Assembly: GCF_000238335.3 (NCBI RefSeq)
Contig: NZ_AHCB03000012.1
Coordinates: 620,001 to 684,000 of the forward strand
Reading direction: 5' to 3'
Length of the DNA: 64,000 nt
Origin: Pseudoalteromonas marina
GTDB taxonomy: Bacteria; Pseudomonadota; Gammaproteobacteria; Enterobacterales; Alteromonadaceae
Program-made: the position numbers and the translations under genes
The notes under the pieces: generated by a model
What the model was told of the DNA's origin: nothing
Database searches by the model: none
What the model saw: the letters and a program-made list of their open reading frames with translations, nothing else
Shown: positions 57,720 through 64,000 of the stretch, piece after piece
Numbering within the stretch: position 1 is the first letter of the stretch
How the letters are laid out: every line of letters begins with the position of its first letter

Positions 57720-58247
57720 ATGGTGCTATTGATTGACTCAATCAATGCTATCCGTGATTTTCTCGACACCGGTGGCCAAGTCCTCTTGGTCATTGGGGTG
57801 TTAATCTTCGCGATGTGGTTATTGATACTCGAGCGATTTATATACTTTTTCAACGGGTTTCGCGGATACAAAAATAGCATTAAAGGAACATGGTCAACGC
57901 GTAACGAACGCAATAGTTGGAATGCTGAGCAAATACGCCAAGCTATGATTTCGCGAGCAAGTATGCGTTTAAATGCAAACCTTCCGCTTATCAATGTCAT
58001 GGTGGCTTTGTGCCCACTACTTGGGTTGCTTGGCACAGTAACGGGCATGATTGAAGTGTTTGATGTAATGGCTATAACAGGCACCGGAAGTGCGCGCTCT
58101 ATGGCGTCAGGTGTATCTAAAGCCACAATCCCTACAATGGCGGGTATGGTAGGGGCATTATCTGGTGTATTTGCCTCAACGTACTTACAACGTAAAGCCA
58201 AACGTGAAGTAGAACTACTTGAAGATAGCATGTTGCTAGATCACTAA
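57720..58247 (+). CDS. exbB: ExbB2-type proton channel subunit
   Basis: 175 residues, the short ExbB form. Three membrane helices, core CPLLGLLGTVTGMIEVFDVM and ATIPTMAGMVGALSGVFAS. Forms the proton channel with ExbD and powers TonB. Starts 3 nt after the TtpC-like gene. Confidence 0.93.
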   Translation: MVLLIDSINAIRDFLDTGGQVLLVIGVLIFAMWLLILERFIYFFNGFRGYKNSIKGTWSTRNERNSWNAEQIRQAMISRASMRLNANLPLINVMVALCPLLGLLGTVTGMIEVFDVMAITGTGSARSMASGVSKATIPTMAGMVGALSGVFASTYLQRKAKREVELLEDSMLLDH

Positions 58248-58297
58248 ATAAGTTTTATGAGCGGCTAAACATACCCGCTCATATCAGGAGAATAAAA

Positions 58298-58708
58298 ATG
58301 AGAGCGCCTTTAGGTAATTTAATGCAAGAAGATGAAGCTGAAGAAATAAACATGACACCCATGCTAGATGTTGTATTTATTATGCTTATCTTCTTTATTG
58401 TAACAGCTTCATTTGTTAAAGAAGCAGGCATTGACGTAAACCGGCCAGAAGCCGCAACTGCGGTTAAAAAAGAAAGAGCCAATATATTAGTTGCTATTTC
58501 AGATAAGGGTGAAATTTGGATTAACAAACGCCAAATAGATGTTCGTGCAGTGCAGGCAAATATTGAACGCTTAAAAGCTGAAAACCCACAAGGTAGCGTT
58601 GTAATTCAAGCCGATAAAAAAGCAACCACCGATACGTTAATTAAAGTAATGGATGCCGCACGCGCTGCAGGTGTGTTTGATGTTTCAATTGCGGCTCAAG
58701 AAGCGTAA
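58298..58708 (+). CDS. exbD: ExbD/TolR-family subunit
   Basis: 136 residues. One membrane helix (about 22-42) preceded by EEINMTPMLDVVFIMLIF, with the essential proton-carrying Asp in MLDVVF, then a periplasmic domain (VVIQADKKATTDTLIKVMD). Partner of ExbB. TCAGGAG precedes the ATG. Confidence 0.94.
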   Translation: MRAPLGNLMQEDEAEEINMTPMLDVVFIMLIFFIVTASFVKEAGIDVNRPEAATAVKKERANILVAISDKGEIWINKRQIDVRAVQANIERLKAENPQGSVVIQADKKATTDTLIKVMDAARAAGVFDVSIAAQEA

Positions 58709-58717
58709 GGGTAAGTA

Positions 58718-59323
58718 ATGCGTTATTTAGTAGCATTAATTATTGCCGGTGTAGTCACGTTTATGCTGTTTTTGGGCATGCAAGCACTTATAACCGGCGG
58801 TGAAGGGGCAATGAGCGAACCAGCTAAAGGCAATGTACTTGATTTTGTTCGTTTGAAAAAAGAAGAAAGTGTTCAAAAGAAAGAGCGTAAACCACAAAAG
58901 CCACCTACGCCAAAAGAGCCGCCACCACCAATGGAGTCGCCACAAATGCAAAGTAGTGATGCTAATGCCAACGCTAACAACTTTGACTTTGGTGCTAATG
59001 TTGACGCCGAAGTGAACCTGGCGGGTGGATTAGCACTGGAAACGAGCGATGGCGAGTATTTACCCATTGTAAAAGTTGCACCGGTTTATCCGCGTCGTGC
59101 GCTATCGCGCGGTATTGAAGGGTATGTGATTGTTGAATTTACTGTAACAAAGCAAGGTACCGTTCGCGACCCGCAAGTATTAAAAGCAGAGCCTGAGTCG
59201 TTATTTGATCGGGCTGCAATGGACGCTGCTCTTAAATTTAAATATAAACCGCGTGTTGTCAACGGTGAAGCTGTTGAAGTAGCGGGTGTTCAGAACAAAA
59301 TATCTTTTCAAATTGGCGGATAG
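58718..59323 (+). CDS. tonB: TonB2-type energy transducer
   Basis: 201 residues, short TonB2 form. N-terminal membrane anchor (about 3-25), charged Pro-rich stalk (RKPQKPPTPKEPPPP), and C-terminal TonB domain (about 105-201) with VAPVYPRRALSRGIEGYVIV and MDAALKFKYKPRVVNG. The YP box contacts TonB boxes of outer membrane receptors. Starts 9 nt after exbD. Confidence 0.94.
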   Translation: MRYLVALIIAGVVTFMLFLGMQALITGGEGAMSEPAKGNVLDFVRLKKEESVQKKERKPQKPPTPKEPPPPMESPQMQSSDANANANNFDFGANVDAEVNLAGGLALETSDGEYLPIVKVAPVYPRRALSRGIEGYVIVEFTVTKQGTVRDPQVLKAEPESLFDRAAMDAALKFKYKPRVVNGEAVEVAGVQNKISFQIGG

Positions 59324-59353
59324 TAGCTAACTAGAAAAGACCGTGAGGCGATT

Positions 59354-60682
59354 ATGAAATTATTAACCAAAACTAAACTTTTAAAAGTAACACTACTTTG
59401 TACCACTGCGATAGGGTTCAGTATTGTTACACCCAGTGCACTAACTTTGTTACCTGGCGTATCAATTGCAAGTGCTCAAGCGGCGCAGGAGCAAAAAACA
59501 AAACGCGTTCCTGCGCTTCGTGAAAAAGTATACAGCCAACTGGCTCGCGCACAAAAATTGGCAGACGATGGCGATGTAAAAGCTGGACTTGAAGCGCTCG
59601 ATAGCATTAATGAACGTTCTTCAAGTATGAACTCGTACGAAATAGCCATGATGCATAATTTTTACGGGTTCATTTACTACAATCAAAATGACTTACCAAA
59701 AGCGATAGCTTCATTTGAACGCGTTGTGGCAGAAGAAGGGATCCCTGAAACATTGCGTTTAAGCACCACTTTTAGTTTAGCGCAGCTTGCAATGGCAAAC
59801 AGCGATTACGATAAAGTCATTGCCTTTTTGGATAACTGGGATGAGATTAACACTCAGCCAATACCTGAAGGGTATTACTTACTTCGTGCACAAACGTATT
59901 ACCAGTTAAAAGACTATAAGCAAGGCCTAGACTACATCACTAAAGTTATTTCATTAAGTGATGACGAAGGTAAAACCCCAAAAGAAAACTGGCTTGTATT
60001 ACAGCGCGCTATGTTTTATTCACTAAATCAAACTAACAAAGTGGTTGAAGTACTTGAACGCATGGTTAAGCTTTATGATAAACCAGAATACTGGGTACAG
60101 CTTTCGGGTATGTATGGTGAAACAGGGCATGAGAAGAAGCAATTAGCTGTTATTGAAGCTGCCTATCAGCAAGGGTTTTTAACATCAAGAGCCGACTTAC
60201 GCCAACTTGCTCAAGTTTACTTATACAATGGACTTGCTTTTAAAGCGGCAGAAGTTATGAGTAAAGCAATAGATAATGGCATTGCCGAAAAAACAGCTAA
60301 AAACTATGCGTTTGTTGCCGAGGCGATGATCCAAGCAAAAGAAGATGAAAAATCGATAGAGTATTTTGTTAAAGCCGCCGATTTATCAGATCATGGGCAA
60401 TACGATCAGCGTTTAGCTGAGGTGTATGTTAATACAGAGCACTATGAAGATGCTGCTGATTCAGCGCGTAAAGCGCTTGATAAAGGTGGACTTGATTTTG
60501 AGTCAAATGCCTTTGTCGCACTGGGTATGGCGCAGTACAATTTGCAAAATTTCGATGCGTCTATTTTAGCGTTTGAACAAGCTGAAAAACACAAAAAATC
60601 ACAGCGTTTGGCTAAGCAATGGATTAAGTATGTTAAACGTGAAAAAGTACATGCTGAAACGTTAAGAACCGCTCTGCTTTAA
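59354..60682 (+). CDS. TPR protein of the TonB2 operon
   Basis: 442 residues with a cleavable signal (ending ASAQAAQ, near residue 43). Residues 50-430 are tandem TPR repeats (FYGFIYYNQNDLPKAIASFE, YYLLRAQTYYQLKDYKQGLD, ALGMAQYNLQNFDASILAFE). The equivalent gene follows tonB2 in Vibrio and Shewanella. Predicted periplasmic scaffold for the TonB2 complex. Last gene of the operon; a terminator follows 65 nt later. Confidence 0.9.
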   Translation: MKLLTKTKLLKVTLLCTTAIGFSIVTPSALTLLPGVSIASAQAAQEQKTKRVPALREKVYSQLARAQKLADDGDVKAGLEALDSINERSSSMNSYEIAMMHNFYGFIYYNQNDLPKAIASFERVVAEEGIPETLRLSTTFSLAQLAMANSDYDKVIAFLDNWDEINTQPIPEGYYLLRAQTYYQLKDYKQGLDYITKVISLSDDEGKTPKENWLVLQRAMFYSLNQTNKVVEVLERMVKLYDKPEYWVQLSGMYGETGHEKKQLAVIEAAYQQGFLTSRADLRQLAQVYLYNGLAFKAAEVMSKAIDNGIAEKTAKNYAFVAEAMIQAKEDEKSIEYFVKAADLSDHGQYDQRLAEVYVNTEHYEDAADSARKALDKGGLDFESNAFVALGMAQYNLQNFDASILAFEQAEKHKKSQRLAKQWIKYVKREKVHAETLRTALL

Positions 60683-60747
60683 ATTTTAAAACAACAAGTC
60701 ACTACTTCGTTGGTGCTTGTAATATCAATTTCATAATCGCACTACGC

Positions 60748-60783
60748 AAGCCGGCTCAATAATAATTGAGTCGGCTTTTTTTA
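60748..60783 (+). terminator. Terminator of the TonB2 operon
   Basis: AAGCCGGCTCAAT-AATA-ATTGAGTCGGCTT hairpin (13 bp, one wobble) followed by a T-run. It separates the operon from the repeat lipoprotein gene. Confidence 0.9.
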
Positions 60784-60893
60784 TTGCTGTAGCAATTAAG
60801 CTGTTGAATTTTAATAATATAGTTTTGTCATGTTATGTTTATTAAAGTGTAACTCCAGTGTCATATAGCTCCCGTAAGGTAAGCCCTGCTGAT

Positions 60894-60946
60894 AACTCAA
60901 GTGACCTTAACGCATTATTAAGTGCTTTAAAGTGACTTGAGTTTTT
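60894..60946 (+). promoter_or_regulatory. Terminator-like hairpin in the leader of the repeat lipoprotein
   Basis: Perfect 9-bp arms AACTCAAGT (60894-60902) and ACTTGAGTT (60935-60943) enclose further short complementary stretches (CTTAA/TTAAG) and end in TTTTT, 45 nt before the ATG. This layout could attenuate transcription. It matches no riboswitch class I know. The rest of the 308-base gap holds the operon terminator and presumably a promoter. Confidence 0.45.
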
Positions 60947-60990
60947 ATAAAGCGCTAACAAAATAATTAAATACTTTAACGGAGTGAACA

Positions 60991-63900
60991 ATGAAATTAT
61001 CTGACTTATTCAAAGTTAGTTTGATTGCAACTGCAGTATCTTTAGCGGGTTGTGGTGGTGACTTAGTAGTATCTGAAGGCGACACAACAATTAACGAAGG
61101 CGATACAATAACAAACGTTGTTGAAGGCGGCTCAGACACAGGCGGTGAAACGTCATCTCGTGATGATTCACAAAACGGCACAACTGGTTTCCCTACCACT
61201 GTTGATAACGCATTTGTTCAAGGCTTAGCCACAGACGTATCAAGCGAATTTCCGGAAATTACTGATAAGCCAGTGTATCGTTTAACAGCAGATACAACGT
61301 TCACTACCGATGCAACACTTACAAACGACGCGCATTGGATTGTAAATGGTCGTACAGCAGTAGGTAATGACCGTGCAGATAACGCAAAGCTTTATATTCA
61401 ACAAGGCACAACAATTATTGGTGAATCTGGCGATGACTTTTTAGTTGTTCGTCGTGGTTCACAGCTTGAGTCGGTTGGTACGGTAAGCCAGCCAATTACT
61501 ATGACCTCTATTCAAGATGTAACGGGTGGTGAAACAGCCATTGGTCAATGGGGTGGTTTAGTATTATTAGGTAATGCACCTGCTAACTCATGTGGCGACC
61601 AACAAGGTGAAGCAACAGCCGATGAGCTAGCTAACTGTGGTGTATCTGCTGAAGGTGACGCCGGCCAGTTTGGTGGCGATGTTGCAGATGATAACTCAGG
61701 TACATTAAAGTACTTAATCGTTAAGCAAGCAGGTAAAACTCTGGGTAATGGCGATGAGCTAAACGGTATTTCGTTTGCCGGTGTAGGTTCTGCAACAACT
61801 GTTGATTACATTCAAGTACACGAAAACCTTGATGACGGTATCGAGTTTTTCGGTGGTACAGTTGATGTAAGCAATGTTGTATTAACCAGCATTGGTGATG
61901 ATTCACTTGACTGGTCGTTCGGTTGGACAGGCTCTGCAACTAACGTATACATTCAACAAGCTGCAAACGTGGGAGATAATGCGATTGAAGCTGATAACTC
62001 TGAGTTTGATTCAAGTGCAACACCACTTACAATGCCAACTGTTTCAAACGTAACAATTGTAGGTGCTGAAGGTAACAACGGTATTCGTTTACGTGCAGGT
62101 ACTGCGGGCGCATTAAGTAATGTATTCGTAACGGGGCCAGCTACCTATGAAAATTGTTTACGTGTGGGTTCAGACTCTGTACCACGCGCAGAAGATGGTA
62201 CATTAACTATTACTAATTCAGTTGTTGCATGTCAAACAACAGCTAACAACTTTGGTAGTGAAGCGATTAATGGCGGCGATGTTAAATCGTGGTTTGAAGC
62301 TCAAGACGGCAACCAAACGCTAACTCCAGCAGATTTAATGCTTGATGATAATGGTTACACACCACTGCCGGGTTCACCGCTTATTGCCAATGGGCAAATT
62401 GGTGCATTTAATGGTACAACTAACTGGATGGAAGGTTGGACAGTAGGTATTAATGGTGGCTTCCCAACAGATATTTCAAATGCATTGGAGCAGGGTTTAG
62501 CGACCAATGTATCAAGTGAATTTCCACAAATTACCGATAAGCCTGTTTACCGTTTAACACAAGATACAACATTTACAGCCGATGTAACGCTTACAAACGA
62601 TGCACATTGGATTTTAAATGGCCGTACTGCGGTAGGTAACGATCGCGCTGATGCAACTACACTTTACGTTCAAGCGGGCACTACGCTTATTGGTGAAACT
62701 GGTGACGATTTCTTAGTTGTTCGCCGTGGTTCACAAATTAACGCTAATGGTAATGCAACAGCACCTATCACTATGACATCTATTCAAGATGTAACGGGTG
62801 GCGAAACAAATATTGGCCAATGGGGTGGTTTAGTATTACTAGGTAATGCACCTGCTAACTCATGTGGCGACCAACAAGGTGAGACAACACCAGAAGAACT
62901 CGCTAACTGTGGTGTATCGGCAGAAGGTGATGCAGGTCAGTTTGGTGGTGATATCAGCGATGATAACTCAGGTGTTCTTCGTTACATTGTTGTAAAACAT
63001 GCTGGTAAAACACTGGGTAATGGCGATGAGCTAAACGGTATTTCGTTTGCTGGTGTAGGTTCACAAACTAAGGTTGAATATATCCAGGTTCATCAAAACC
63101 TAGACGACGGTGTAGAGTTTTTTGGTGGTACAGTAAACGTACGTAACATTGTACTGACTGATATTGGCGATGACGCATTTGACTGGTCGTTTGGTTGGAC
63201 AGGTCGTGCACAAAATATCTACATTCAACAAAGTGCTGTTGAGGGCGATAATGCCATTGAAGCTGATAACTCTGAATTTGATTCAAATGCAACGCCATTG
63301 ACTAAGCCACTTATTTCTAACGTAACTATTGTAGGTGCAGATGGTACTAACGGTGTTCGTTTACGTGCAGGTACAGCGGGTGTGCTTCGTAATGTTGTTA
63401 TCACTGGCCCAGATGGGTATTCAAACTGTTTACGTGTAGGTTCTGACTCGGTAGCAAATGCAGAATCGGGTGAGCTTTCTATTGAAAACTCAGTAGTAGC
63501 CTGTAATGAAGATAATAACTTCGGTAGCGAAGCAATTGCTGGTGGTAACGTTCAATCGTGGTTTGAAGGCCAAACAGGTAACCAAACACTCACGGCTGCA
63601 AACCTAAGCTTAGCAACTGATGGATATACACCTAAGTCGAGTTCACCTTTACTTGGTGCAGGTGTTGATACCTCTGGCCTTGATTCGTTCTTCACTAAAA
63701 CCGATTACATTGGTGCGTTTGACGGTGATAATAACTGGATGGAAGGCTGGACCGTTGCTATTAAACCTAGCTTCCCAACTGATATCCAAAACGCATTAGA
63801 GCAAGGGCTAGCAACAGATGTGTCTGCAAGTTTCCCAGCTATTACCGATAAGCCTGTTTATCAGTTAAATTCAGATGTGGTATTCACAGCTGATGTAACA

Positions 63901-64000
63901 CTAACAAATGATGCACATTGGATCTTAAAAGGGCGTACAGCTGTTGGTAATGACCGCGCAGATAACACAACATTGTATGTTCAGTTTGGTACAACATTAA
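60991..64000 (+). CDS. Giant lipoprotein of tandem ~430-residue units (3' partial)
   Basis: Open from the ATG at 60991 (GGAG 6 nt upstream) to the window edge, 1003 codons so far without a stop. Signal peptide II with lipobox LAGC (Cys21), an acidic Gly/Thr-rich linker (22-66), then units beginning FPT at residues 67, 491 and 928. Each unit repeats the same blocks: ITDKPVYRL, TNDAHWI-NGRTAVGNDRA, GDDFLVVRRGSQ, IGQWGGLVLLGNAP, DDGIEFFGGTV, GDNAIEADNSEFD and FGSEAI. These Gly/Asp-rich short strands suggest a right-handed beta-helix. Each full unit has four Cys. I recall single-unit relatives in Alteromonadales and Bacteroidetes surface lipoproteins, without known function. Likely surface-exposed; probably a polymer-binding or adhesive protein (inference). 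Confidence 0.85.
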   Translation, partial: MKLSDLFKVSLIATAVSLAGCGGDLVVSEGDTTINEGDTITNVVEGGSDTGGETSSRDDSQNGTTGFPTTVDNAFVQGLATDVSSEFPEITDKPVYRLTADTTFTTDATLTNDAHWIVNGRTAVGNDRADNAKLYIQQGTTIIGESGDDFLVVRRGSQLESVGTVSQPITMTSIQDVTGGETAIGQWGGLVLLGNAPANSCGDQQGEATADELANCGVSAEGDAGQFGGDVADDNSGTLKYLIVKQAGKTLGNGDELNGISFAGVGSATTVDYIQVHENLDDGIEFFGGTVDVSNVVLTSIGDDSLDWSFGWTGSATNVYIQQAANVGDNAIEADNSEFDSSATPLTMPTVSNVTIVGAEGNNGIRLRAGTAGALSNVFVTGPATYENCLRVGSDSVPRAEDGTLTITNSVVACQTTANNFGSEAINGGDVKSWFEAQDGNQTLTPADLMLDDNGYTPLPGSPLIANGQIGAFNGTTNWMEGWTVGINGGFPTDISNALEQGLATNVSSEFPQITDKPVYRLTQDTTFTADVTLTNDAHWILNGRTAVGNDRADATTLYVQAGTTLIGETGDDFLVVRRGSQINANGNATAPITMTSIQDVTGGETNIGQWGGLVLLGNAPANSCGDQQGETTPEELANCGVSAEGDAGQFGGDISDDNSGVLRYIVVKHAGKTLGNGDELNGISFAGVGSQTKVEYIQVHQNLDDGVEFFGGTVNVRNIVLTDIGDDAFDWSFGWTGRAQNIYIQQSAVEGDNAIEADNSEFDSNATPLTKPLISNVTIVGADGTNGVRLRAGTAGVLRNVVITGPDGYSNCLRVGSDSVANAESGELSIENSVVACNEDNNFGSEAIAGGNVQSWFEGQTGNQTLTAANLSLATDGYTPKSSSPLLGAGVDTSGLDSFFTKTDYIGAFDGDNNWMEGWTVAIKPSFPTDIQNALEQGLATDVSASFPAITDKPVYQLNSDVVFTADVTLTNDAHWILKGRTAVGNDRADNTTLYVQFGTTL
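61189..62460 (+). repeat. Repeat unit 1 of the lipoprotein
   Basis: 1272 bases, 424 codons, from FPTTVDNAFVQGLATDV to the unit end NWMEGWTVGINGG. Four Cys (NSCGDQQ, ELANCGV, ENCLRV, VVACQTT). Confidence 0.9.
62461..63771 (+). repeat. Repeat unit 2 of the lipoprotein
   Basis: 1311 bases, 437 codons, with the same order of blocks and four Cys at the same places. The 13 extra codons are mostly near the unit end (GVDTSGLDSFFTKTD). Some stretches are almost base-identical to unit 1, others diverge. Confidence 0.9.
63772..64000 (+). repeat. Repeat unit 3 of the lipoprotein (cut by the window end)
   Basis: Starts FPTDIQNALEQGLATDV and continues through ITDKPVYQL and AHWILKGRTAVGNDRA before the sequence ends. 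Confidence 0.88.

Noticed and set aside
57563..58231. 222-codon minus-strand open frame
   Set aside because: Antisense shadow of the ExbB genes; no family features, and the plus-strand genes are unambiguous.
60945..63298. Minus-strand open frames at 60945-61199, 61721-61939 and 63068-63298
   Set aside because: They lie antisense inside the continuous lipoprotein frame, have no ribosome-binding sites and low-complexity Gln/His/Ser-rich translations.
1..64000. CRISPR array, prophage, integron, insertion sequence, or anti-phage defence locus
   Set aside because: No short-repeat arrays, integrases, transposases, capsid genes or known defence domains; gene content is housekeeping, signalling and transport.
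1..64000. tRNA or rRNA genes
   Set aside because: No cloverleaf with a TTC-loop motif or rRNA-like segment was seen in the intergenic gaps; a tRNAscan run would be decisive.

Overview
The window reads as a chromosomal segment of a marine gammaproteobacterium of the order Alteromonadales, most likely Pseudoalteromonas or a close relative. This is inferred from AT-rich DNA, the gene content (Vibrio/Shewanella-type TonB2 operon, FucP/GluP-type sugar permease, M61 and M6 secreted peptidases, many GGDEF proteins) and gammaproteobacterial gene order (ppnN-xni, hisGDCBHAF-IE behind a His leader, yoaA-tsaB, fadD-rnd, minCDE-ycgL, ycgN). No rRNA, tRNA, CRISPR array, phage gene or insertion sequence was recognised. 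The strand switches often, and most convergent gene pairs share a bidirectional hairpin terminator.

Layout. 1-2651: secreted M6 metalloprotease with PKD repeats and a GlyGly-CTERM tail (5' end outside the window). 2704-9784 (minus): NAD-type isocitrate dehydrogenase, a degenerate HDOD-like protein, a DUF3192 protein, xni, ppnN and a diguanylate cyclase. 9989-14013 (plus): M61 peptidase and a PAS-PAS-GGDEF-EAL protein, followed by a decayed gene remnant on the minus strand. 14433-17969: O-acetylhomoserine sulfhydrylase, then a BlaI repressor and a BlaR1-like M56 membrane peptidase carrying a TPR tail. 17964-19543 (minus): glycosyltransferase 25, DUF1289 protein, lipoprotein. 19663-26925 (minus): complete histidine operon with leader peptide and attenuator. 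27155-33708: small unknown proteins, an AraC/DJ-1 regulator divergent from a transglutaminase-like protein, yoaA, tsaB and alkaline phosphatase. 34068-41739: alpha/beta hydrolase, fadD, rnd, minCDE, ycgL, lytic transglycosylase and a GbsR/MarR regulator. 41916-46017 (minus): Fur-box-controlled TonB-dependent receptor and an exported amidohydrolase. 46161-51518: DUF885 lipoprotein, ycgN, an RNA methyltransferase, an orphan solute-binding protein and a sugar/H+ symporter. 51771-55374: chemoreceptor, diguanylate cyclase and DsbA-like protein in one tight unit. 55586-60682: a TonB2-type energy operon (DUF3450, ExbB-like TtpC, ExbB, ExbD, TonB, TPR protein). 60991 to the window end: a very large lipoprotein made of tandem units of about 430 residues, open at the right edge.

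How the parts connect. Iron and polymer uptake is represented by the Fur-box receptor and the TonB2 operon. The repeat lipoprotein directly behind that operon is the least explained object here and the best candidate for undescribed biology. Signalling is dense: three GGDEF proteins, one chemoreceptor, and one BlaI/M56 switch that lacks any penicillin-sensor domain. The his operon carries a textbook-complete A:B / C:D / E:F attenuator that can be drawn base by base. All functions are inferred from sequence motifs recognised by eye; no database search was run.
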